From: Anaeromyces robustus
Lineage: Eukaryota > Neocallimastigomycota > Neocallimastigomycetes > Neocallimastigales > Neocallimastigaceae
Direction: 5' to 3'
DNA length: 64,000 nt
NCBI GenBank assembly: GCA_002104895.1
Contig: MCFG01000207.1
Span: forward strand, 56,139 to 120,138
In this document: positions 11,856 through 24,754 of the stretch, piece by piece
Layout of the letters: each line of letters begins with the position of its first letter
Position numbering within the stretch: the first letter of the stretch is position 1
Position numbers and translations under genes: made by a program
The notes under the pieces: model-generated
Databases searched by the model: none
Told to the model about the DNA's origin: nothing
Seen by the model: only the letters and a program-made list of their open reading frames with translations

Positions 11856-14800
11856 GAAAAAAAAATGTCTAATAATAAAAATAAAGTGAAATATTTCTTT
11901 TATTTTTTTATTTATTTTACAATAATTAAAAATGTTTATGGTCAATATTATAATACAATTAATGATGTAGTAAATATTTATAATATCAATAATGACCTTT
12001 GTTTAACATATATAGGTCAAGGTCATAGATCAAGATTATTAAATTGTAATAAAGATGATTTAAAACAACAATGGATTGTTCCAAAAACAGGAACAGGATA
12101 TTATGTAAACAGATATGACCCAAATGTATGTTTATATATTGATAAAGATGAAGTTTTAACGGAATTATGTGTTCAATATAAAACTGTAATGGAAGATATT
12201 AAAATGTCTAATGGTGGTAAAGCTATATGGTCTACAATCGATGATTATAAATGTTTAGGAATATATAGTAATGATACATCATTAGTTAATGATGATGGAA
12301 TTAGAACAACTGATGGTATTAGAGTATATATGAATACATGTAATCGTAATAAAAGAGATCAACAATGGGAATTTAATGTTGTTTCTGAAAATTATTATAC
12401 TACTACTACTACTACTACTACTACAAAAACTACTAAAAAAACAACTACTACTAAAAAAACAACTACCACTAAAAAAACAACTACTACTACTAAAAAAACA
12501 ACTACCACTAAAAAAACAACAACTACTAAAAAAACAACTACCACTAAAAAAACAACAACTACTAAAAAAACAACTACCACTAAAAAAACAACTACTACTA
12601 AAAAAACAACAACAAAAAAATCTACAACTACTACTAAAAAACAAACTACTATTTATACAACTAAAGTGAAAACTACAACTACAACTACAACCACTACTAT
12701 TACTTCTACTTATAAAAAAACTAGTACTACTACTACAAAAAAGAAAACAACTACATCAACTAAAACTAAAACTACTACTACATCAAAAAGTTCTCCAAGT
12801 ATTAAATATTCACCAGTAACTTTAAAAGAATCTGATAAAGAATTATCAAATCCATATATTGGATGGTTCCATGGAGCATCAACTGTAGATTTAACCGATC
12901 GTCCTGATATTGACTGTAATTATATTAGTAAATTTAGTGCTGTTATGAAAAATAAAAATGGTTTACAATATTTAGGTGTTAGATTAGCAGAATATCGTAA
13001 TAAAAATATTACAGCGGAAGGTCTTGCTGGTTTAGATAATTTATTAAATGAATATAAAAAAAGAAAAGAAAGTATTGATCCTACAACACAAGTTATTTTA
13101 AGATTTTATTATGATGGTGAAGATAATTGTAAAGCAGATAGTAATTATAAACCTATCCTTATATCAAGTAGTAAAAAAAGAATTGATGAAGAAGAAGAAG
13201 AAGAAGAAGAAGAATCATTTGGTAAATTTAAACAATTAGATAATGGTCATTTATATTTAACTGAAGAAGATTTTGAATATATAAAACAATATAATCCAAA
13301 TATTAATGATGAAGATGGTGATTTCCATGTTAGTAATGATAATGATATTGATCAAATAATAACTGAAATTGAAAAAGAAGATGAAACCATTGAATTCTAC
13401 GATGATAATAATGAATTACAATTATTAAAAATTAATAATAAAAATGAAGTTGAAGAAGAACAAATTAAAGTAGAAAAATTCGAAAATAAACAAAAATATT
13501 TAGATGAACAATATTTAAATAATTATAATGAATTAACGCTTTCTGAAAAGGAATTAAAGGATTATATTAATAATTCCATTTTCTGTAGTGATATATTAAG
13601 TAATGATAATAAAAATATAATTGAAAATATTGATCGTAAAGATAATACAATGGATGATAAAATTGCATCTTATAATGCTACATCTGATGATCTTAGTAAA
13701 TATGATTTAAAAGTTGCAAAAGAAATTATTCAAGTAAGTTATAAAAAATGTGAGACTTATTCTACTTCTGATCCAAATATTTGTTCCAAACAGAAAAAAA
13801 TTAGTAAGTATTGTATATCTAAATTTAAAGGAGATGATTCTTTTGAAAAATATGATACTACTGAGGTTGAACCCAAAGATATTAATATAATTGTTAATCA
13901 TATTAAGCAACTTTCTAAAATTGTAAATAAATATAAAGATTTAATCTTTATTTATCAAGGAGCATTTGTAGGAACATGGGGTGAAATGCATCATTCTAAT
14001 TATCTTGAATTAGATGATTTAAATAAAATTCTTAGTACTATTGAAGAATATTTTGATCCTTCAATTTTATTAAGTGTAAGAACTCCAAAATTTCATAGAG
14101 GTTTAATTAATAAATCGGATGAATCTAGAAGTGATAGACTTGGATTATTTAATGATGGTTTATTTTATAATAAAGATGATTATGGAACTTATGGATCTTA
14201 TGATATAAGTAAATATGATGGATATGTTAAAGCTACTAGAGAACAAGAAGTTGAATATCAAAATAAATTATGTTTAACCGTTCCTAATGGAGGTGAAGGT
14301 GTTTTCAATACTAAAGTATCTGCTGATACTAAAATAAATCTTTCACAAGAAGAAATTACGAAATTATTGAAAAATCCAGAAAATTATAATAATTTCTATG
14401 TTAGTAAAGAACATGCAAAGAATATTCATGTTTCATTTTTAAATGATGATTTCCATAAAGATTTATTTAGACACTGGAATTTAACTACAAGTAATTATAT
14501 TTATGAACCAAATTGGAATGTTACTGGATTACAATATATTAGTAATCATTTAGGATATAGATATGTTTTAAGAAGTAGTTCCTTTTCTAATAATTTATTA
14601 AAAATTATTTTAGAAAATATTGGTTTTGCTCCAGCTTATAAAACTTTTGAAACTAAAGTTTATTTAAAATCAACTAATCAATTATTAGAAGTTGAAATTA
14701 AAACAGATAATAGAAAATGGTCATTAGATAGTAAAATTGAAGTTAGAATTGATTTTAAAAATAACTTATCTAAGTTTACTGATGAAACTTATGATGTATA

Positions 14801-14909
14801 CTTTAATATGTATGACCCTAATACTAAACTTGATATTAAATTTGGTAATACTAATGAATATTATAATGATTATGGTTATAAAGTTGGTACTTTAACTATT
14901 AAAAAATGA
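11853..14909 (+). CDS. Secreted ricin-B-like lectin, Thr/Lys linker, DUF4874-DUF4832 protein
   Basis: 1018 residues, no intron, TGA stop. A signal peptide probably ends at Gly30 (NVYG/QYYN); the start could also be the in-frame Met5. Residues about 31-176 look like a ricin-B-type beta-trefoil, with repeated Cys-Leu segments and closing QQW motifs, so a carbohydrate-binding role is likely. A Thr/Lys-rich linker follows (about 180-313). Then comes DUF4874: NPYIGWF, YLGVRLAEYRNK, VILRFYYDGEDN, and after a break GAFVGTWGEMHHSNY. The last part (VSFLNDDF, HLGYRYVLRSS) resembles DUF4832. About 235 acidic, Asn-rich residues (nt about 13160-13865) interrupt DUF4874 between RFYYDGEDN and the next helix. 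These two DUFs usually occur together in extracellular bacterial and fungal proteins and are glycosidase-like; the activity here is not known. No dockerin is present. Confidence 0.8.
12394..12790 (+). repeat. Coding minisatellite for TTTTKK-type linker
   Basis: Repeats of ACT/ACA/ACC codons alternating with an AAA AAA pair encode Thr4-Lys2 units between the lectin and DUF4874 parts. Thr-rich linkers in secreted fungal proteins are commonly O-glycosylated. The regular 15-18 base units suggest copy-number change by slippage. The antisense frames are shadows. Confidence 0.85.
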
Positions 14910-17754
14910 TAAAAAAAAAAAATGATGGTATAAAAACTTATAATTGTTAAAGCTTATTTAGAGTTAAGTACAAAAAAAAAATTAAATTATAGCCAGTAAT
15001 GCTTAAACCTGTAAATAATAATATAGCCATTTTTGATATTTTGATATTTAGTATTTAAAAATAATAGATATTTAATAAAGGAGAAAAAAAATTCTTTTTT
15101 TTTTTTTTTTTTTTTTTGTGATATAATTATTAAATTAACAATAATTTATTATTTATTACTCCATTTTTGACATAATTTACTTAATAGTTTTATAATTATA
15201 ATTAATAATATTATACTTCATTTTTGATAATTTTTTTTGAAATTAAGAAAAAAAAAAAAAAAAAAACAAAATAAAAAAAAAAAAAATAATAAAAATGTAT
15301 ATTCTAATATTAATGTACCATTTAATTTGAAATTATTTAAAAAGAAAAATAAAATAAGAAAAAATAAAATAAAATAAAATAAAATATAAAAAATAATAAA
15401 ATATAAAAAATAATAAAATAAACATAAAATAAAATAAAATAAAATAAAATACAATAATATTTTTATAACATAAATGTGTTCTATAATTAGTTTATTTTAT
15501 AATTATTCTATAATTACTTTTTATATGATGAAATAAAAGTATAATAAATTCAGTAAATTATAAATTGTATAATCATAAGCTTAAAAAATTTATCCTATTA
15601 TCCAAATAAGTATTTGGATAAATTGAAAAACAATTTATGATTTAATAAATTTCCAATAATTTAATAAGAGATCACGTGAATGAATTTTATTATAATTAAT
15701 GAATATGATAAATATATATATATAATAATAATACAATACAAGTCTTTAAATGTTTTAAAAAATATATTATATATATAATTTTTTTTACATTATTAAAAAT
15801 TACAGGTTTATAAATAAATAAATTAATAAATAAATAATGGTCTAAATTATTTATAGCAATAATTATTATACTAAATAAAAAACTATTAAGAAAGACTTAG
15901 GGGTTTTTTTATTTTGTTGTTATTTTATATATTTCTAAATGATAATTTTAACTTGACTTTTAATATAAATATTGATTTGATTTAATTTAATTTTCATTAT
16001 TTAAAAAAAAAATTTTTTTTTTTTTTGATTAATCTTTGAATATAAAATAATATATATTAATGTATAATGTAATATATACATAATATAATTTAATAAAATG
16101 TATAATCTATAATAGTTATTAATTAACAATACAATTATTAATTATTTAATTATTTAATTGTTATTTTATCTTTAATTATTGTCGTCACTTTTTTTTAACA
16201 TATCTGGTAAAATACCATTAATAATAATAATAATTATAATAATAATAATCATTAAATAATAATCATTAAATAATAATAATTGTTATCTTAATTAGTAATT
16301 ATTAATTATTAAAATATTCAATTTTTTTTTTATTTTAATTTTCTTTTCTTTGCTATTAGCTATTGTGAAAAAAAAAAAAAAAAAAAAAAAATAAAAATAA
16401 AAAAATAAAATAAAATAATATTTGATTTACTCGATTTTTTTTTTTTTTAATTAAAAAAAAAATAATAAAATAATAATAATAAAATAATAATAAAATAATA
16501 AATAAATAAATAAAAAGAAAGAATTTATTAAATTTTAAAATTCTTTCATTATTTATTTAAATAATAATAATTAAGAAAAAAAAGAAAACCAAATAATATA
16601 CCATCTTTTTAATAATGAAATAATTACTTCAATAATATTTTTTTCTTTTTTCTTTATTTTTTAAAAATTGAAAAGAATAAAAAAAAGAAAAAGAAAAAAG
16701 AAAATAAATAAAAAACAATATTTATTTAATTATTTATTAAAATATTTATTTATTAAATAAATCCTTTTAATATACTATTTCGATTTTATATTTAATTTAA
16801 TATATATTTATAAATAAAAGGTAATAATAAAACATTAAAAATATAATTATACAATTATATAATTAAAATATATTTATAAAGAACAAAAAGAAAGATATAA
16901 TTAAAATAATATTTTAAAAAATTACAATTATGATAATGAAATTTTTGTAGAAAATATATATATATATATAATCAATATAAATGTATTCATACTTAACAAC
17001 AGCGACAACAAAAAATAATAATTAATTATTAATAAATTTAAGAAATTCATTACATATAAATATTATCATTATTTTTAAACTTGCATCATATAATAAAATA
17101 AATAAAATAAAATTATTTTATAAAAAATGTTGAAATTTCAAAATTCAAATTTGATAAAAAAATTTAAATAACTATAAAAAAAGATATTATAAATATAATG
17201 ATTTTTTTTTTTTTAAAATAAATAAATAAATAAATATGTTTTTTTAATAAACAACTATATATTTTAAAAAGAGTTTACATAAATAAGTTAATAAATAAAT
17301 AAATAAATAGATAAATTCAATTTTTGATATAATAGAATCAAATTTTGTTATACATTTGATAAATATATATAAGGATTTATATAATATAAAGTTTATATAC
17401 ATATTATGATTTTTTAAAATTCAAAAGCAATAAAAAATATATATAAAAAATTTAATAAAACTTCAAAATTTATTTTTTTTTTCCATTTTAAAAAATAAAT
17501 ATAAAATTAACTTATTCTTAGGCAATAAATATAATATTCCATTTCAATTTAAATACTTTTATTTTATTTTATCTTTTATTTATTTTTTCATACTATTCTT
17601 TAAAAAATTTCTATATTATATATAATATAATTCATATTTAAATTTTATATATATGTAAAAAAAAAAAAGTATTTCAATATAATATTTAATAAACATATTA
17701 TTTTTTATTTAATATTTTTATGATTTCTCATATATTAATATATTTTAATAGACA
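14910..17754. other. Intergenic region, 2.8 kb
   Basis: Almost pure A/T with AAAAT, AAAT and AAT microsatellites. A small hairpin lies at about 15600-15623 (TATCCAAATA, AG, TATTTGGATA). No coding exon or RNA gene is recognised. The end probably holds the promoter of the carrier gene. Confidence 0.55.
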
Positions 17755-18193
17755 ATGGATAAAGCTTCTTATGATAAAAGAATAAAAAACTATGTGGAAA
17801 ATGTTATTGTCAATAATAAAACAAGTATATCAGCAGCTTCTGCTTCGATAATAGGAACATTAGTTGGATATCCTGTAAGTATAAATATGAATATATGTAT
17901 ATAGAAATAACAAGTTTCAAAATTTATTATATAATTGATAAATAAATGTATTTTTTTTTTAATATATATATTATATTAATATAAATTTTGTTGCAATTAT
18001 TATATACAAAAATAAATATATTTAAATATGTTATGTTATTGAAAGTTTGATTCTATCAAAACCCGTATGGTAAATATATATAAATTATAAATTCTAATTT
18101 AATTAATAAAATATATATTTTAATAAATTATAAAAAATAGTAAAAAAAGAAATTGAAATACTTTTATAGTTAATATATTTTGTTATATACCTT

Positions 18194-18257
<64 letters not shown>

Positions 18258-19485
18258 TATTTTTGAAAATTATATATATATTTGCATTTTTATCTAAAAT
18301 ATTAAAGCAAACTTATAATTATGGAAAAATGAGAAATTGTATTAAATTAACATACCGGTCAGAAGGTTTAAGAGGATTTTATCGTGGCGTAGGTCCACCA
18401 TTGATCACTATTTCTATTGTAAAATCAATATCATATTCAATTTATGACCGTACAAAAGAATTTGTTGATCGTTATATTGATCCAACATCATTATATGGAC
18501 TTACTATTTCTTCATCAATAGCAGGTGTTACTTCAGGATATTTATCAGCTGTTATTAGTTGTCCATTAGAATTAATTAAAATGCAAAGACAAATAGAACA
18601 ACTTCTTGTACGCCAAAGTTCAATTACAGCATCTATTAATGAAGAAACAGCAAAACAAGCTGCAAAAACAGCTGCAAAACAAGCTGCAAAAACAGTTGCT
18701 AAACAATCAACGTCAAATACTGTTAAAGAATCAGCTCAACAAACCGCAAAATCAGTCACTACTCAAACTACTAAAACTGTTGTTAAAAATAGTATACCGA
18801 ATGCTACTTTTAAAGGACATTATTCAACCACAAGTTTACAAACAGCTATAAATATTTTTAAAGCCAATGGCATTCGTGGACTCTATCGTGGATTTATGTT
18901 CCAAGGTTTAAGAGATGCTTTTGGTACTGGTGTATATTTCTGTGCCTATGAAATTTCTAAAAAATTATTAACAATTGGTGATAGAGAATCCAATCATGTT
19001 ACACATTTCTTTGCTGGTGGTATTGCTGGTATAGCGTCTTGGATTGGTATATTCCCAATTGATTTAGTTAAATCAAAATTACAAATTGATGCCAAATCCA
19101 AACATAAAATGTATAAGAATCAATTACAATGTATTAAATATATTTATAAAACAAGTGGTGTTAGAGGTTTCTATCAAGGTATTTCTTCATGTTTAATACG
19201 GGCTTTCCCTGTTCATGCTTTAAATTTTGTTGTAAGTTAAAAAAAAAATTATTATAAATATATATTATATATTTATTTATTTAATATATTATTTAAATAG
19301 TTTTAATTAAATAAAAAATAATAAAAAAAAATATTGAAAAAAGAAAGAAAAAATTATATTAATTTTAAATATTTATAAAAAAAAAAAAAAAAAAAATTCT
19401 ATAATTAAATAAAATTTAGGTATATGAACATGCACTTCGTTTATGTAAAAAATTAGCTGATAAAAAAGAATCAGAAATTGATTAG
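17755..19485 (+). CDS. Mitochondrial carrier family (SLC25) protein
   Basis: Exons 17755-17874, 18046-18069, 18308-19231 and 19420-19485 join to 377 residues, all introns GT-AG and phase 0. Exon 2 is only 24 bases (FDSIKTRM) but completes the first signature, Pro40-Phe-Asp-Ser-Ile-Lys45. The other two signatures are Pro134-Leu-Glu-Leu-Ile-Lys139 and Pro298-Ile-Asp-Leu-Val-Lys303. Each repeat ends in the usual G(L/V/I)RG(F/L)Y(R/Q)G segment, and the C-terminus has RAFPVHALNFVVYEH. About 64 extra residues, rich in Ala, Lys, Gln and Thr (about 147-210), sit in the matrix loop of repeat 2. The tail resembles amino-acid/carnitine-type carriers, but the substrate cannot be named. In a gut fungus the likely site is the hydrogenosome inner membrane. 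Intron 2 carries a TAA microsatellite. Confidence 0.9.
18195..18257 (+). repeat. TAA microsatellite inside carrier intron 2
   Basis: About 20 uninterrupted AAT/TAA units lie within the intron 18070-18307. They are probably variable between strains and without coding effect. Confidence 0.85.
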
Positions 19486-19555
19486 ATTTATTTTATTTTA
19501 TATATAGATTAAATATAATAATATTTTAATGAGGTTTAATTTTTTTTTTTTAATA

Positions 19556-19588
<33 letters not shown>

Positions 19589-19938
19589 AAAATAATAATA
19601 ATTTAAATTTAACTTTTTTTTTTCTTTCTTTTTATTTTAATATATTAAAAGGAGAAATAAAATATATGTATGTAATTTTTGATATCAGAAAAGCAAGGTT
19701 TTTTTTTTTTTATTCATAAATTAATTAATCAATTTATTATTATTATAAATTTTTTTATAAACATTTTAATCATTCAATTTGTAGTAGTAAAAACTTGTTA
19801 GTAACTAATATAGTATATGAAAAAAAATATATATAAATAATTATTAAATAAAGAGAGAGTAAAAAAAAAAAAAAAAAAAAATTAATATATATATATATAA
19901 CATTATATAAAATCTTTTTTTTTTTTAGAGAAAGAAAA

Positions 19939-19970
<32 letters not shown>

Positions 19971-20900
19971 ATTATATAAATCTATATCTATAAAGTTAGT
20001 TTAATAATTAATAAATAAATAAAAACGAAAGAAAGAAAGAAAAAAGAATAATCTTTTTTTTTTTTTTTTTATCATTAATATTAAAAAATAAATTATATAA
20101 TGTTAAATGACAATTTGTCGTGTAATTAAAATAGTTATTTTCTATTTTTTTACATTAAATAAAATAAAATAAAATAAAAAAATAAAATAAAATAAAATAA
20201 AATAAAATAAAATAAAATAAAATAAAATAAAATAAAATAAAAAAAAATCAAATCAAATCAAATAAAATAAAATAAAATACAATAAAATAAAATAAAATAA
20301 AAAAAAAAAAAAAAAAGAAATTAAAGAAAATTAATAAATATAAATATGAAGTAAAAGTTTTTTATTTAAAAATTATATAATAAAAAAAATATTTTATTGT
20401 TAACTTATTTATTATTATAATATACTTTTTTTTTTTTTATTTTAATTTTAATAAATAATGGAAATTTCTAAAAAAAAATAAATAAATTTTTTTTGGGTAT
20501 ATCTAACTCATTTTTTAAGTAAAATATTACATATTATGGATATGTATGTATTCATGTTAATTAAAAGAAATAATAAAATTATACTTTAAAATAAAATGTC
20601 TAATTAAAAATGATTCAAATTAATATTATTATCATTATTATATATAAATGTAAACTTAAAAATAAAAAATATATTTATTATTAAATAAAATAAAAAAAAT
20701 TATTTTAAATATAAAATAAAACTAAAAATTCAACTAAAATAAAAATACAAATATAAATAAAAATAAAAATAAATATAAAAATTATGAAAAAAATGTTCTA
20801 ATGAAACAAATAAAAAATAAGAAATAAAAAAAATTTTCTTTTTTTTTTTTGATAATTATTTGTATGATTTTTATTATAATAAATAAAAAATAAAAATATC
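19486..20900. other. Intergenic region with AAAAT microsatellite
   Basis: Lies between the convergent carrier and Rrn6-like genes. It contains long A and T runs, TA runs, and an AAAAT pentanucleotide array at about 20157-20300 with some AAATC variants. No gene or RNA is recognised. Confidence 0.6.
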
Positions 20901-23900
20901 TTAAAAACCATATTTTCTTCTTTTTCTTTTCTTTAATTGTACTTCTGGATGTTCTTGTTTAATTTGTTTAATGGTTAAATATTTTCCAGATTTTGTTAAT
21001 TCTGAAGATAAAGTAGTTTGTCTTAAAGATCTTTTCATACCACTATGAGATAAAGATGGTTGAGAAAAGGATATATTTTTTGAATGAATAGGTTCCTTTT
21101 TAGTTTCAGATTTTACATTTGAGAAAGAAGATGAAGAAGAATTAAAATCTTGAAAAGAGAAAGAATCAGTATAATAATTTAAAGGAGGTTGACTATGGAA
21201 TAATGAAATAACATTAGGTTGACTTTGACTTTCATTTTGATTTGAATTTAAACTTGTTAAATTTGAACTTTGAGAATCATTAAAAATATTATTATTATTA
21301 TTATAAAAAGGTTCACTAAATTCTAAATTTAAATTTGAATCTGATGATATATCTGGTATCTGTGATGGCATTGGTAAACTTGGAGAAGAATTTATTAATG
21401 AATTTGATACTTTATTATTATCATACTTATGCTTAATTTGATTAAGATAAGAAGATTTCTGAACAGTATTCTTTTCTGGTGAATTATCAAATTGGATTGG
21501 TTTTGTTTTCCTTTTTACAGTATTCTTTGAAAGATTATTAGTATTAATGTTATTGTTATTGTTATTGTTATTAGAATTGGAATTGGAATTTTCTTTTATT
21601 GGTGATTTCATAATATTTGTAATTGCATCTTCAATATTAATATTATTAATTTCTTCATCTAAAGAATCATAGGCTTCATCAGTTGTTACAAACTCAGATG
21701 TATCATTAGTAGTATCATTTAAAGAAGTAGATAATGGTTGTATTGATGGTGGAGAAGAAAGTAAATAAACATTATTTGATGAATTAATATATTTTGAACT
21801 ATAATTTTGGGTATCGAAAAGACTATTACTTGATAATAAATCAGAATATTGAGATTGTAATTGTTGTTGTTGTTGTTGTTGTTGTTGTTTCATTTGATTT
21901 ATTTGTTGTTGTAATTGTTCTTGTTGTAATTGTTGTTGTATTTCTTGTTGTTGTTGTTCTAATTGTTTTTGTAATTGTTGTATTTCTTGTTGTTGTTGTT
22001 TTAATTGTTGTTCTAATTGTTGTTCTAATTGTTGTTGTTGTATTTCTTGTTGTTGTTGTTCTAATTGTTGTTGTAATATTTGTTTTTTTTGTAATTCTTG
22101 TTTTTGTAATTTTAATCTTTGTTGTTGCAGTGATTGTTGTTGTTTTATAAATTCTAAATTTGATTCAGATCCTAATAATTCTTTTTCAATTTTAATATTA
22201 TGATATGATAATTCTTTTAATTTTTGAGATTTATTAACATCTTCTAATTTAATTTGTATTTTCTTTTGAATTTCATTTCCTTTTTTCTTTTCTTTTTCTT
22301 TTTCTTTTTCATTTTCATTTATATCATTTTCAATGTCTCCTTTTTGAATCCTTTCTTTAATTTTTGTATAATATCCCCAATTAGATGGATGTTTATTGAA
22401 TGTTGTCTCTTGATCATCTTCACTATTACTAATATAATACTCATCATCAATTTCATCATCATTATCATTCTCTTCTTCTCTTCTTTGATTAGAAGATATA
22501 GTATTATTATTATTATCATTATATATATATAATTTTTCATATTCTTTAATAATTTCATCGGATGATTTATTCCAATGATCATAAAGCAATACGGCAGAAC
22601 CAGAGGCAGGAATTAAATTAATTGAAAGGGAAGAAGAAATAAATTTTGGTTGAGTTAATGATATCATATTTACTAAATGATTTTCTTCATTTTCTTCCTC
22701 TTCATCTTCAATAATTAAATCAGGAATATTAGATTTATTTAAAAATGATTTTTGAGAAGAATTAGTATTATATATATCAGATAATGGTAAATTCTGACTA
22801 TCATTTTGATGATTATCAGAATTAATTTTTTCAAATTCAATATCTTCTAAAGGTTCAATTGGTAAGAAAAGTGATTGATTAAGTGATTTTAATGTTTTGA
22901 TTTTATTTACTTGCTTTTGATACCATTTATAAATTTCTTTATTTTTATCACTTTTATTATTATTTATAATATTGTCATCTTCCTTTTGTATATTTTGTTC
23001 TTTTTCTATATTTTCATTATTTGTATTTTGTAATGAATTATTAGTAGTATTATTGATGATTGATGATGATGATGATAATTGTGACTGTAATTGTGTTTGT
23101 GTTTGTGATGATGATGATGAATTGGTTTTGGTAAAATATTCATAAACATTCATTATATTTTTATTACTATTAATACTAGGTTTAAAATGAATATCACATA
23201 CTTGTGATGAAGTCCATAAATCATAAGCAACTTTAGCTAAAACAAGGGTATGAGCCATCATATGTTTATCATAAATAATGGCTTTTTTATCTTTAGTATG
23301 ATAAGGAGAAGGTAAAATATGATCAAGATTTTCAAAAATTGATATAAAATTATTCATATATATAAGAGATTCTGGTTTAGGAGTAATGTATAATAAATTG
23401 GTATTAATGGAAGTATCAGGATAAAATTTTTTCATATAATTTAAAAAGGTTTCCCTAAATTTATCAAAAGTCCAATCCATATCTACAGATAAATTATGAG
23501 TAGGTAGGAAATAAGGTAAATGTTGATCATTATATTCTATAGGAACATCAGATAATCTTTTATGTAGTTCATATAAAGATTTTATTTTTTGGTTACATTC
23601 TAATAAAGCTCCAGATTCTTCTATACAATTTAATATTCTACTTTTATTCATAGTGATATGACCATGAATTTCTTGACTTTTTAATGACATTCTAGTTTCA
23701 TATACCATATAACGATAAATATTAGACAAATTTATAATATTAAAATTTTTGATACTATTTAAATATTTTACGGAATGCAATACTTTATAACGAGTATGAC
23801 TAACAATGGTATATTTAGATTTATGTTTATTATCATTAGAATCAATTGAAGACAAAGAATTTTTATTCTTTAATTTTAATTTTGAGGGAAATATTAATAT

Positions 23901-24721
23901 TCTTCTTGGTTTAAGAATTTTAAATTTCCCATTTTTTTTCAATTTTTTCACATCTATTTTATTTATATTAAAATCTTCGATTTTTTTAATTTTTTCAAAA
24001 TGTTCTAAAGCTTTTTCTTTGATTTCTTGTTTTAAATTTAATTTATTTAAATATATAATTAATTCCTTTTTTATTTCATCCTTTAATTTTTGATATTTTT
24101 TTGTATTTTTATAAAGTTTTCTTTTTCTTTTATGATGCTTATCTTTTCGTTTTTTTCCTTTTCCTTTTCCTTTTCCTTTCCCTTTTCCTTTTCCTTTTTC
24201 TTTCTCATTGGATTTTATTGAATGATTTTGATTTTTCGGAAGTTGAGAAAATCGTAGAGTTGAATAATATACTTCTCCTAAATCAGAATATTGAAAAATC
24301 TTTATTCCTATTTGATGATCACTGAATATATTATCTTCTATTATAATATCTTTATTTTTTATAAGTTCATTATCATTTAATGAATAAGCTAAACCTTTCA
24401 TATACTGCTTTTTTGGATAAACTATATCAGAAATATTTGATATCGATTCACTATCATCAATCTCATTAAATTTTGATGGTTTACTATCTATAGGATATGT
24501 TTCAATAGGTATACCTTGATTTGATAATGTTGGTGGTAATATAGTAGTATCATTACTTTCATGTTTAATATTAATAGGATCATAACAATACGATGTGACA
24601 GTATTATATTTATTCCAAGTCAAAATAATATCTTTATAAAAATTAAATTTTTACATCAATCATAATCATAATAATGATAATAATTTATAATAACAATCAA
24701 TAACAAATTTATTAAAAAATT

Positions 24722-24754
<33 letters not shown>

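Noticed and set aside
12282-12644. Minus-strand frames rich in Val, Cys/Phe or Ser opposite the Thr/Lys linker
   Set aside because: They are shadows of the repeat codons; the plus-strand frame has a signal peptide and recognised domains.
18263-18307. Start of the carrier at 18263
   Set aside because: The 15 preceding codons are intron 2; upstream exons at 17755 and 18046 restore the first carrier signature.
21794-22150. Plus-strand Val-rich frame opposite the Gln-rich tract
   Set aside because: Shadow of CAA/CAG codons on the other strand.
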